Positions 15,629 to 22,957 of a stretch of DNA of 39,112 nt are shown one piece after another. A program made the position numbers and the translations under genes. This DNA comes from Limisphaerales bacterium (GTDB lineage: Bacteria > Verrucomicrobiota > Verrucomicrobiia > Limisphaerales > UBA11358). The notes under the pieces are model-generated. The model made no database searches. It saw only the letters and a program-made list of their open reading frames with translations, and was not told the origin of the DNA. Each line of letters starts with the position of its first letter. Within the stretch, counting starts at the first letter, position 1. The stretch spans positions 1-39,112 of the forward strand of contig PLAY01000197.1 in assembly GCA_003134375.1 (NCBI GenBank). The letters are read 5' to 3'.

Positions 15629-16837
15629 ATGTTTGTTGACGAAATAAAAATCTACGCGAGCGCGGGGCACGGCGGCAAAGGCTGCATTGCGTTCCATCGC
15701 GAGGCTTACATCGCCAAGGGCGGACCGAGCGGCGGCAACGGCGGACGCGGCGGCAGTGTGATCTTGCAGGCCGACCACGACCTCAACAATCTCATCGCCC
15801 AGTATTATCAGCCACGCCTCATCGCCCCGGCAGGCGAGCCGGGCTTCGGCAAGGGCATGGACGGCCACGCGGGCAAGGACCTCATCGTCAAAGTGCCGTG
15901 CGGCACGCTGGTGTGGCAGTTGCCGTCAGTGACAAAACCGGCGGGAGATTTCGAGGACGAGCCGTCTTCGTTACACTCCGCCGCGCCAAGGGACGAGGAC
16001 GAGGACGAAAAGCCGACGCTCAAAACCAGTGCGAGCAAACGGCCGTTGATTCGCAGTGCCTGCGGCGGGCAGGCGCAGGAAATTGATTTGAGCAAGGAAG
16101 ATGCTGGAGAATTTTCCGTCGGCACATCACCCAAAGGCGAACTGGTCACCGACCTTACCCAGCACGGCCAGCAATTTGTTTTGTGCAAAGGCGGTCGTGG
16201 CGGATTGGGCAACCGGAACTTTGCGACGGCGGCGCGTCAGACGCCGCGTTTCGCCCAGCCGGGGGAGCCGGGCGAGGAAGGCGATTTTCTTTTCGAGCTG
16301 CGCATCATGGCTGAAGTCGGGCTGGTCGGCTATCCCAACGCCGGCAAGTCCACCCTGCTCACGGCCATTTCCAAGGCGCGCCCGAAAGTCGCGCCGTATC
16401 CGTTCACCACGCTCCACCCGCAAATCGGCATCGTGGAATATGCCGACTGGCACCGGCTCACGGTTTGCGACGTGCCGGGTTTGATTGAAGGTGCGCACAA
16501 AAACGTCGGCCTCGGCCACGAGTTTCTGCGCCACATTGAGCGCTGCAAAATCCTGGTGCTGCTGCTCGACATGGCGGGCACGGACAACCGCGCGCCGTGG
16601 GACGATTACAAACAATTGCTGAAGGAACTGGAACTTTATGATCCGGCGCTGCTTGAAAAACCGCGCCTGGTGGTGGCGAACAAAATGGACGAGGCGGCAG
16701 CCGAGAAAAACTTGAAGCAGTTCAAAAAGAAGATTCGCAAAGTTTCGTTGCTGCCCATCTCCGCCGCATTTGATCAGGGCGTTGATAAATTCAAGAAGAC
16801 CATTCGGGAAGCGGTCAAGAAGGCGTCTTCAACGTAG
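15629..16837 (+). CDS. obgE: GTPase Obg with an unusual insertion in the Obg fold
   Basis: 402 residues (E. coli has 390, but with a different C-terminal extension). Obg is a large-subunit assembly and stress GTPase. The glycine-rich Obg domain starts MFVDEIKIYASAGHGGKGC and resumes at GELVTDLTQHGQQFVLCKGGRGGLGN. Between them, residues about 98-170 form an extra acidic, low-complexity segment (RDEDEDEK) absent from the usual VPxGT-to-HGQ loop. The GTPase domain has the P-loop GYPNAGKS (234-241), the switch segment PFTTLHPQ, DVPGLIEGAHKNVGLG and NKMD. The stop codon TAG is the first part of a palindromic repeat. Confidence 0.93.
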   Translation: MFVDEIKIYASAGHGGKGCIAFHREAYIAKGGPSGGNGGRGGSVILQADHDLNNLIAQYYQPRLIAPAGEPGFGKGMDGHAGKDLIVKVPCGTLVWQLPSVTKPAGDFEDEPSSLHSAAPRDEDEDEKPTLKTSASKRPLIRSACGGQAQEIDLSKEDAGEFSVGTSPKGELVTDLTQHGQQFVLCKGGRGGLGNRNFATAARQTPRFAQPGEPGEEGDFLFELRIMAEVGLVGYPNAGKSTLLTAISKARPKVAPYPFTTLHPQIGIVEYADWHRLTVCDVPGLIEGAHKNVGLGHEFLRHIERCKILVLLLDMAGTDNRAPWDDYKQLLKELELYDPALLEKPRLVVANKMDEAAAEKNLKQFKKKIRKVSLLPISAAFDQGVDKFKKTIREAVKKASST

Positions 16838-16963
16838 GACAGGCTTCCAGCCTGTCTCCAATTTCACTTTGCCTGCTTCTTGCCGAATCGTTTTCCCGGC
16901 GAGGGACAAGTTGAGTGGCGAACGCACTTTTGAAGATGGAGACAGGCGCGACGCCTGTCCTAC
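16834..16963. repeat. REP-like element with 27-bp inverted ends between obgE and rsmD
   Basis: Each end is itself a hairpin, GTAGGACAGGC-5 nt-GCCTGTCTCCA. The two ends are inverted copies differing only in the 5-nt loop. The outer GTAGGA supplies TAG stop codons to both convergent genes: obgE reads ACG-TAG at the left end and rsmD reads AAG-TAG at the right end. The double hairpin probably also ends transcription from both sides. Confidence 0.8.
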
Positions 16964-17535
16964 TTTTCGCGCTCGAAAAACCGCATCAGGCTGTCGCCGT
17001 GCTTGAGCAGTTTTACTTCCGTCCATGGCGCGACGATGTCCAGCGTGTCGCGCTTGGTGTGGCCCAGAACAAATCGTCTGCCGGGCGCGAGCAGCTTCGG
17101 CAAATTGGGGTCGTCGAGCAACAGCTGCGCAAAGGAAGTTGAACGGCGGCCGATGTTTTTTTCGCCGTAAGGCGGGTCGGCCAGAATTAAATCGAATTGC
17201 CGTCCGTTTTCCGCGAATTGCGCCAGCGCGGTGAACACATCCTGCACGCGCACGTCGAGCGAGCCGCCGAGGTTCGCCGTATCCGCGTTGGCACGAATGA
17301 ATTCCGCGTGCTTGTGCGATTTCTCGATGCACATCGCCGATACTGCGCCGCGACTCAGGCAGTCCAGGCTCAACGCGCCCGTGCCGGCGAACAGTTCCAG
17401 CACGCGCGCGCCCACAACCCGCGCACCGAGGCTGTTGAAGACCGCCTGTTTGACGAGGTCGGGCGTGGGACGCACAGCCAGACCTTTCGGTGTTTTCAAA
17501 ATCCGCCGTACCGCGTTGCCGCCGGTGATGCGCAT
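16960..17535 (-). CDS. rsmD: 16S rRNA (guanine966-N2)-methyltransferase RsmD
   Basis: 191 residues, matching the family length of about 190-200. It methylates G966 of 16S rRNA using S-adenosylmethionine. The SAM-binding motif is VLELFAGTGALSLDCLSRG (about residues 44-62), the catalytic tetrad is DPPY in LILADPPYGEKN, and the N-terminus MRITGGNAVRRILKTP is typical. It faces obgE, and its TAG stop lies in the intervening palindromic element. Confidence 0.92.
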   Translation of the reverse strand: MRITGGNAVRRILKTPKGLAVRPTPDLVKQAVFNSLGARVVGARVLELFAGTGALSLDCLSRGAVSAMCIEKSHKHAEFIRANADTANLGGSLDVRVQDVFTALAQFAENGRQFDLILADPPYGEKNIGRRSTSFAQLLLDDPNLPKLLAPGRRFVLGHTKRDTLDIVAPWTEVKLLKHGDSLMRFFEREK

Positions 17536-17590
17536 GGCGGAATTTTAACCACAAAACACACAAACCACACGAAAATTGAATTTGCATTTT

Positions 17591-17660
17591 CGGAGGGACG
17601 AGTTGCACGAGTCCCATTCTAATTTTTTGAAGTTGGGGGCTCTTGTAACTCGCTCCTCCG
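17591..17660. repeat. Imperfect inverted-repeat element between rsmD and the hydrolase gene
   Basis: CGGAGGGACGAGTT at the left end is inverted with two mismatches at the right end (AACTCGCTCCTCCG), with an AT-rich centre. An inner GACGAGTTGCACGAGTC palindrome is also present. It resembles the other dispersed palindromic elements of this window. Confidence 0.5.
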
Positions 17661-17667
17661 ATCGGAA

Positions 17668-18444
17668 TCACTTGAAGATTTCGGTTAGGAATTGCTTCAT
17701 GGCTTCCCATGACCGTTTGTCCGCCTTTTCGTTGTAAGCCGCGCCCTTGGAATTGTCGTTGCCCGCATTCGGTTGGGTGAAGGCATGGACCGCGCCGCCG
17801 TATTTGATGAGCTGCCAATCCACCTTGGCATCGCGCAGCTCACTCTCGAATGCGGCCAGGTCCTGCGGCTTCTCAAACGGATCATCCGCGCCATGACAAA
17901 CCAGTACCTTGCCTTTGATGTTTTTACCGTCTGCTGGCGTCGGCGAATCCAATCCGCCGTGAAAACTGACAACCCCCGCAACGTCCGCGCCACTGCGCGC
18001 CAGTTCAATCACCGTTGTGCCGCCAAAACAATAGCCGATGGCCGCGACGCGCTTCGAATCAACGAGCGGCTGCTGGCGCAGCGCATCCAGGCCGGCATTG
18101 GCCCGGGCGCGCAACAGTTGCCGGTCGTTTTTGTATTTGCCCGCTTGGGCGCCGGCTTCCTGCGTGTTTTGCGGGCGAACGCCCTTGCCGTAAATGTCGG
18201 CGCAAAACGCGACGTAACCGAGTTGCGCGAGCATTTCCGCGCGATGTTTCTCGTAGTCGGTCAGCCCCAGCCACTGATGCACGATCAGGACGCCGGGACG
18301 TTTGCCCGGAATGGCATCGTCATAGGCGACGAATCCTTCGAGCGTCGTGTCGCCCTGTTTATATTCGATGGTTTCAGTATGGATGGCCGCGCGAACCTTT
18401 CCGGCGCAGGCCAACGCGAGAAAAGCGTAGATTAGTTTTTTCAT
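17668..18444 (-). CDS. Secreted dienelactone hydrolase family protein
   Basis: 258 residues with a signal peptide (MKKLIYAFLALACAGKVRA). The alpha/beta-hydrolase fold has the family's catalytic cysteine in IGYCFGGTT (about residue 139), Asp in HGADDPF and His in GAVHAFTQP, with the oxyanion region VHQWLGLTDYEK. Characterised members hydrolyse dienelactones or other esters. Export suggests action on an external ester rather than a role in chlorocatechol breakdown, and no aromatic-degradation genes lie nearby. It is divergent from the DAHP synthase gene. Confidence 0.85.
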   Translation of the reverse strand: MKKLIYAFLALACAGKVRAAIHTETIEYKQGDTTLEGFVAYDDAIPGKRPGVLIVHQWLGLTDYEKHRAEMLAQLGYVAFCADIYGKGVRPQNTQEAGAQAGKYKNDRQLLRARANAGLDALRQQPLVDSKRVAAIGYCFGGTTVIELARSGADVAGVVSFHGGLDSPTPADGKNIKGKVLVCHGADDPFEKPQDLAAFESELRDAKVDWQLIKYGGAVHAFTQPNAGNDNSKGAAYNEKADKRSWEAMKQFLTEIFK

Positions 18445-18562
18445 AACATCCCATTAATAGACCAAAATCCGCCCAAGCGCCAGTGGTTTGCTTTTATGCC
18501 GGCCAAATATCCGGCAGAGTTTCAGCCTTTCCGCGCAGCCAACCTGCGCTATATTGGTCATT

Positions 18563-19615
18563 ATGTTTCGGACGCAGGATTTACGCGTTAAAGAGATTGT
18601 CCGGCTGCTGACGCCGCGGGAATTGAAGGCGCAGTCGCCGACGCCCGACGCCGTCAACGCCATGGTCGCGCACAGCCGCGAACGGGTCATCCGCATTTTG
18701 CGGCGGGAAGACCCGCGTCTGCTCGTCGTCATCGGCCCGTGCTCGATTCACGATGAAAAGGGCGCGCTGGATTATGCCGCGCGGCTTAACGCGCTGCGCG
18801 AGAAATTCGCCGGCCGCCTGGAAATCGTCATGCGCGTTTATTTTGAAAAACCGCGCACGATCGTCGGCTGGAAGGGTTTGATCAATGACCCGCACCTCGA
18901 CGGTTCGCAGGACATCGAGATGGGTTTGAAAATCGCGCGGCGGCTGTTGCTGCAAATCACCGGCCTGGGTCTGCCGGCGGCGACGGAATTTCTGGACCCC
19001 ATCGTGCCGCAATACATGGCCGATTTGATCACGTGGGCGGCGATTGGCGCGCGCACGACGGAATCGCAGACGCACCGCGAAATGGCCAGCGGCCTTTCGA
19101 TGCCGGTCGGTTTGAAGAACAGCACGGACGGCAGCTTGCAGGTGGCGATTGACGCGATGGGCGCGGCGCGGCATCCGCACAGTTTTCTGGGCATTGACCA
19201 GGACGGCGTCACGAGCATCGTCCGCACGGCGGGCAATCCGGACGCGCACATCGTGTTGCGCGGCGGTCGCGCGCAGACGAATTTTGACGCGGACAGCATC
19301 CGGGCGGCGAAAGAAAAATTGAAATCAGAAAATCTGCCGCCGGTGCTGATGGTGGATTGCAGCCATGCGAATTCGGAAAAGCAGTTCGCGCGGCAGGAGG
19401 ATGTGTGGCGCAGCGTGATTCAGCAGCGCGTGGACGGCGCCCGGTCGCTCATCGGCCTGATGGTCGAGAGCAACATTCACGAAGGCAACCAGCCGATTCC
19501 AACAAATCCGGCGGAACTCCGTTACGGCGTCTCCATCACCGATTCCTGCATCGGCTGGGAAACCACCGAGCGGATGTTGCATTGGGCCCACGAAACGCTG
19601 GCAAAAATTGCTTAG
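18563..19615 (+). CDS. aroG: 3-deoxy-7-phosphoheptulonate (DAHP) synthase, class I
   Basis: 350 residues from the ATG of [11 protein letters not shown], the same length as E. coli AroG; a longer in-frame start lies upstream but adds atypical residues. It joins phosphoenolpyruvate and erythrose-4-phosphate, the first step of aromatic amino-acid synthesis. Diagnostic stretches are [69 protein letters not shown] and [12 protein letters not shown]. The N-terminal region matches the feedback-regulated AroF/G/H type, but which amino acid inhibits it cannot be told. A TATATT about 8 nt before the start may be a -10 box. Confidence 0.93.
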   Translation: MFRTQDLRVKEIVRLLTPRELKAQSPTPDAVNAMVAHSRERVIRILRREDPRLLVVIGPCSIHDEKGALDYAARLNALREKFAGRLEIVMRVYFEKPRTIVGWKGLINDPHLDGSQDIEMGLKIARRLLLQITGLGLPAATEFLDPIVPQYMADLITWAAIGARTTESQTHREMASGLSMPVGLKNSTDGSLQVAIDAMGAARHPHSFLGIDQDGVTSIVRTAGNPDAHIVLRGGRAQTNFDADSIRAAKEKLKSENLPPVLMVDCSHANSEKQFARQEDVWRSVIQQRVDGARSLIGLMVESNIHEGNQPIPTNPAELRYGVSITDSCIGWETTERMLHWAHETLAKIA

Positions 19616-19646
19616 GCAGGACCGCGCAGCACGCGGCCCAAAACTT

Positions 19647-20831
19647 TCACCGGGCGGTCTTCCAAATCGTCACCAGCCCGCCCAGCCCGCCCAGCAGCAG
19701 CACGCTCACGGCCACCGCCCCGCTGCTGGCGTATTGCGGCAGGAATTGCAGCGACGCCGCGCCGACGCCGGGCCCGATGAAGTTGCCCACGCCGATGGCG
19801 GCCTCGTGGATGCCGCCGTGTTCGCCCTTGTCCTTGCCCGCATCCATCGAATAGAACAGCGACGAGTAATAAATCAGGCCGATGGCCGCGCCGAAGAAAA
19901 TTTGCGCCAGCAACAGCACGGCGAGATTGGGAACAATGAGAATTGCCGCAAATGAAACAATGAGCGTCGCAAACGCCGTCACGAGCCAGCGGAAACGGTA
20001 ATGCCAGTCCGTCCAACGCCACAGCACGATAAATGTGCCGAGTCGCACGAAGCACCATAACGAACACGCGAATCCCGCAAACATTGGCGTGAGACGAAAA
20101 TGCGCGGCCAACGTGGGCAACATGGGAATGAAGGTGTTGATGGCGATGTAGGCGAACGGGTTTGCCAGCCACGCCATGCGCAGAAACGCCCTGGTTTTGG
20201 CGGGCGACGGGCGGTGCGGGTCGGGCGCGGGCGCGGATGCGGGCGCGTGGCCGTCGGCGCGGGCGGCGTGCGCGTGTTGTTGTAATCGAAAAACCAGGGC
20301 CAGCAAGGCAATGAAAACGGCGATGGGCAGAACAAAGATGGCGTTAAATCCAAACTTTTCCACCAGCGTGCCGCCGCCGAACAAAGCCAGCGCGTTCGTT
20401 GCGGCCCAGACGACGTTATAAGTGCCGACCATGCGCGGCAGGCCGACGGCGTCCTCGCCTTCGCTCACAAGCGCCTCGATGGTTGGCCAGATGAAACACG
20501 CCCCGACGTTGAGCAAGCCGGTGGCCAGCACCAGGCCGGCAGCGGAGTTGAACCGCCAGCCGGTGGCCAGCGCCAGAATCATCACGCCGAGGCCGACTTT
20601 GAGCGCGTTGAAATAGCCGCGCCGTTGCCCGAATCGCCCCCCCTGCCACGCGGAAAAAGTGTAAATCAGGCCGTTCAACGCGGCAAAAGCGAGATTGTCC
20701 CGGCCGCTGAAGCCAAACTGGTCCCGCATGAAAAAATAAACGTAGTAGGAATAAAAAGCCACGGCGAAGGAACTCATGCCTTCGATGGCAAAACAAATGG
20801 TCTTAAACTGACGGCTTTCCCGGGTGCTCAT
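19647..20831 (-). CDS. MFS transporter
   Basis: 394 residues with about 12 predicted membrane helices, the usual size for the major facilitator superfamily. Chosen start MSTRESRQFKT; the frame stays open upstream through the nudix gene, but the ATGA overlap with the nudix stop fixes the likely start. The central cytoplasmic loop is rich in His, Ala and Pro (about residues 190-220). FGQRRGYFNALK after the second helix resembles the MFS motif A position. The substrate is unknown. Translation is probably coupled to the upstream nudix gene. Confidence 0.82.
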   Translation of the reverse strand: MSTRESRQFKTICFAIEGMSSFAVAFYSYYVYFFMRDQFGFSGRDNLAFAALNGLIYTFSAWQGGRFGQRRGYFNALKVGLGVMILALATGWRFNSAAGLVLATGLLNVGACFIWPTIEALVSEGEDAVGLPRMVGTYNVVWAATNALALFGGGTLVEKFGFNAIFVLPIAVFIALLALVFRLQQHAHAARADGHAPASAPAPDPHRPSPAKTRAFLRMAWLANPFAYIAINTFIPMLPTLAAHFRLTPMFAGFACSLWCFVRLGTFIVLWRWTDWHYRFRWLVTAFATLIVSFAAILIVPNLAVLLLAQIFFGAAIGLIYYSSLFYSMDAGKDKGEHGGIHEAAIGVGNFIGPGVGAASLQFLPQYASSGAVAVSVLLLGGLGGLVTIWKTAR

Positions 20832-21337
20832 GTCTGGCTTGAAATTTCCCTGATGGCGGCGCGGCAATACCATTTCACCGCGTCCAACATCGGCGGTTGC
20901 AGTGTGTCCAATTCGTTGGCGGTACACCAGCGGATGTCGTGATGCTCCCCGGCGGCGAGTGTAACGTTGGTAGGGACGCCGCGCTGCGGCGTCCGGTCGG
21001 CGCGGCGCGCCGACCCTACCTTGGGCCGCGCCCAATACATCATGCCGATGTGCTCGTGAGTGTCGTTGATGCGGTGGATGTCGAGGAAACGCGGCGCGAT
21101 GAGCGCGCGGGTGCCCGGCCCGGTCGTGGGCGGACGTTCGCCGAGCAACTCAACCTCCAGACCACTTTCTTCCTTCGCCTCGCGTAACGCGGCCTGCTCC
21201 GGGTCTTCGTCCAGTTCGATGTGTCCGCCGAGCGGCAGCCATTTGTCGAGCTGGCGATGATGAATCAGCAAAATCTTTTCGTCGTGAACGACGAAGATCG
21301 CGACGGTGAAATCAATTTTTTCGTGAATGTGAGCCAT
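20828..21337 (-). CDS. Nudix hydrolase with an in-frame palindromic insertion
   Basis: 169 residues from MAHIHEKIDF. The Nudix box is complete: G38-x5-E44-x7-R52-E-x3-E-E-x-G (GHIELDEDP then REAKEESGL), so metal-dependent hydrolysis of a nucleoside-diphosphate-linked substrate is expected; the substrate is unknown. Residues about 107-123 (VGSARRADRTPQRGVPT) are encoded by a palindromic repeat inserted between two beta-strands. An upstream ATG lies in an intergenic repeat and was not used. The stop overlaps the MFS start as ATGA. Confidence 0.82.
   Translation of the reverse strand: MAHIHEKIDFTVAIFVVHDEKILLIHHRQLDKWLPLGGHIELDEDPEQAALREAKEESGLEVELLGERPPTTGPGTRALIAPRFLDIHRINDTHEHIGMMYWARPKVGSARRADRTPQRGVPTNVTLAAGEHHDIRWCTANELDTLQPPMLDAVKWYCRAAIREISSQT
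20969..21020. repeat. Palindromic element inside the nudix coding sequence
   Basis: The outer ends GGTAGGG and CCCTACC are inverted. Within are two strong hairpins, one around GGACGCCGCGCTGCGGCGTC and one around GTCGGCGCGGCGCGCCGAC. The open reading frame passes through it without a stop. It resembles the in-frame palindromic elements described in Rickettsia, though it is not necessarily related to them. Confidence 0.7.
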
Positions 21338-21355
21338 GGTTCGTGATACGTGATG

Positions 21356-21404
21356 CGTGAAACGTAAAACGTGAAAAGTCACGTATCACGTTTTACGTTT
21401 CACG
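21356..21404. repeat. Perfect 19-bp inverted repeat between fmdB-like and nudix genes
   Basis: CGTGAAACGTAAAACGTGA is exactly inverted 11 nt later. Neighbouring bases hold further CGTGATACGTGATG words. On the minus strand it lies between the FmdB-type gene and the nudix gene and would form a stable hairpin in a shared transcript. Confidence 0.75.
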
Positions 21405-21406
21405 AT

Positions 21407-21910
21407 TTAATAATCATACAACCCGCTGTCCTTTGTGTAACCGCCACCGCCCGCGCCGCCCTCTCCACCACCCATGAAATCGCCCAGCACGTCGCCCAGG
21501 TCGGCCTCGATTTTTTCCGGGTCTTCGCCGGCTTCGAGCCGTTTGATGGCCGTGTCGAGTTCCTTGGGCATGGAACCCGGCGGCATGAGGTCTTTCATTT
21601 TCTTCATCATTTGCGCCATGTGCCGCGGATTGTTTTCGTCCAGATGCTCCATGTCGCGCTCCATCTCCATCATCGCGCGCTCAACGCGCGGATCGTCGAG
21701 ATCCGGCATGGACGGGCCGTCCGGCGCGCCGGTGCCGGTTGAGGCGGACGGTTCCTTCAAGCCTTTGCTCACGGCGAAGCGGCTGATCTGCCTGGACATT
21801 TTTTTGTTGCCGCATTTGGGGCAGGCGGGCGGGCGGGCGGGATTCACGCGCTTCGACAGGAAGCTGAAAATCCGGCGGCACTTCGGACAGGCAAATTCGT
21901 AAATCGGCAT
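21407..21910 (-). CDS. FmdB-type zinc-ribbon protein with long C-terminal extension
   Basis: 167 residues. The first 45 residues are a classic FmdB-type zinc ribbon, MPIYEFACPKCRRIF followed by PACPKCGNKKMSRQ (CxxC...CxxC). Most members end soon after. Here a long helical part follows (MMEMERDMEHLDENNPRHMAQ, KKMKDLMPPGSMPKELD), then a glycine run (GGGEGGAGGGG) and a short tail. The role of the family is poorly known; the name comes from a gene near formamidase. Repeats flank the gene on both sides. Confidence 0.82.
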   Translation of the reverse strand: MPIYEFACPKCRRIFSFLSKRVNPARPPACPKCGNKKMSRQISRFAVSKGLKEPSASTGTGAPDGPSMPDLDDPRVERAMMEMERDMEHLDENNPRHMAQMMKKMKDLMPPGSMPKELDTAIKRLEAGEDPEKIEADLGDVLGDFMGGGEGGAGGGGYTKDSGLYDY

Positions 21911-22011
21911 TGGGATTTACGATTTACGATTCACGATTGACGCGCCAGTAAATAATTTACGAGCCAGTGAAAAATAGACGGACTCGTAAATCGCAAATCA
22001 GATATCGTAAA
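21911..22011. repeat. Short-word repeat region between korB-like and fmdB-like genes
   Basis: ATTTACGA, ATTCACGA and their complement TCGTAAAT recur here, giving an imperfect inverted-repeat region. The same words make up the perfect palindrome on the other side of the FmdB-type gene, so that gene is bracketed by related repeats. Confidence 0.4.
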
Positions 22012-22953
22012 TTACCGCAAACGGTCGAAGTTCTTCTGGAGAATCTGCCAGTCTTTCAGGCCTTTGACTTTTTCCATCGCGGCCTTGTTGATGTCGGCTT
22101 CCTTCGCGTTTTTGGTGGGCTTGTTGACGTTGTAAAAGATGCCGAAATAACCGGGGAAATCCGCGCCGGCGAGCCGGTAGGCGTTTACTTCGTCGGCGGT
22201 GTCGTGGTTCTTCGGAACTTCCATGAACATGCCGCCTTTGCGCGGGTTCGCGGCGTCGAACGCGCCTTCGTAAAATTCCACGCATTCGCTCAGACATTCG
22301 ATGAAGCTGAAACCGTCGTGGTCCATCGCGGCCTCCATCATCGCCAGCACGTGGTGCGGGTTCGTGGACGTGGTGCGGGCGACGAACGTGGCGCCGGCGG
22401 CAATGGCCTGCTTGAGCGGGTTGATCGGATAATCCACCGCGCCCCATTGGTCGGTCTTGCTCTTGAATCCCAGCGGCGAGGTCGGCGAAGTCTGCTTCTT
22501 CGTCAGGCCATAAACCCAGTTGTCCATGACCACGTAGGTGAGCTTGACGTTTTTGCGCGCGGTGTGGGTGAAATGATTGCCGCCGATGGAAAAAGCATCG
22601 CCGTCGCCGCCGAATACAAACACGTGCAAATCCGGCCGGGACAGCGAGATGCCGCTGGCAAACGGCAGCGCGCGTCCGTGAATGTAATGCACTCCGTGCG
22701 CCTGAACGAAATACGGGAACCGGCTGGAACAGCCGATGCCCGCGATGCTGACAAAATTATCGTGCTGGAGTTTGCGCTTTTCGATGAGCTTGAAGTAAAG
22801 CGCCAGCACCGAGAAATCGCCGCAGCCGGGACACCACGTCGGGTGATCGGCGGCAAGTTCCTTTTTCGTCAGCGCCTTGAGCCCGGAATCGGGCGGCGCC
22901 GGCACGGCGGAAATGTTTCCCCGCAGGGGAATTTCGGCAATGGCTTCGCTCAT
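22012..22953 (-). CDS. korB: 2-oxoacid:ferredoxin oxidoreductase, beta subunit
   Basis: 313 residues. This subunit binds thiamine pyrophosphate and an Fe-S cluster and, with the alpha/gamma subunit, oxidatively decarboxylates a 2-oxoacid (2-oxoglutarate in the best-matched group) to the CoA thioester while reducing ferredoxin. Visible are WCPGCGDFSVL (Cys41, Cys44), AGIGCSSRF (Cys75), the TPP/Mg motif GGDGDAFSIGGNHFTHTARKN and the NWVYGLTKKQTSPTSP segment. The gene starts 4 nt after the alpha-subunit stop. Substrate preference cannot be proved from sequence alone. Confidence 0.9.
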   Translation of the reverse strand: MSEAIAEIPLRGNISAVPAPPDSGLKALTKKELAADHPTWCPGCGDFSVLALYFKLIEKRKLQHDNFVSIAGIGCSSRFPYFVQAHGVHYIHGRALPFASGISLSRPDLHVFVFGGDGDAFSIGGNHFTHTARKNVKLTYVVMDNWVYGLTKKQTSPTSPLGFKSKTDQWGAVDYPINPLKQAIAAGATFVARTTSTNPHHVLAMMEAAMDHDGFSFIECLSECVEFYEGAFDAANPRKGGMFMEVPKNHDTADEVNAYRLAGADFPGYFGIFYNVNKPTKNAKEADINKAAMEKVKGLKDWQILQKNFDRLR

Positions 22954-22957
22954 AAAT

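Noticed and set aside
16829..17818. Long 329-codon minus-strand frame over rsmD
   Set aside because: It is an out-of-frame shadow of rsmD with Arg/His/Gly-rich composition, caused by high GC at third positions. The rsmD frame carries the real motifs.
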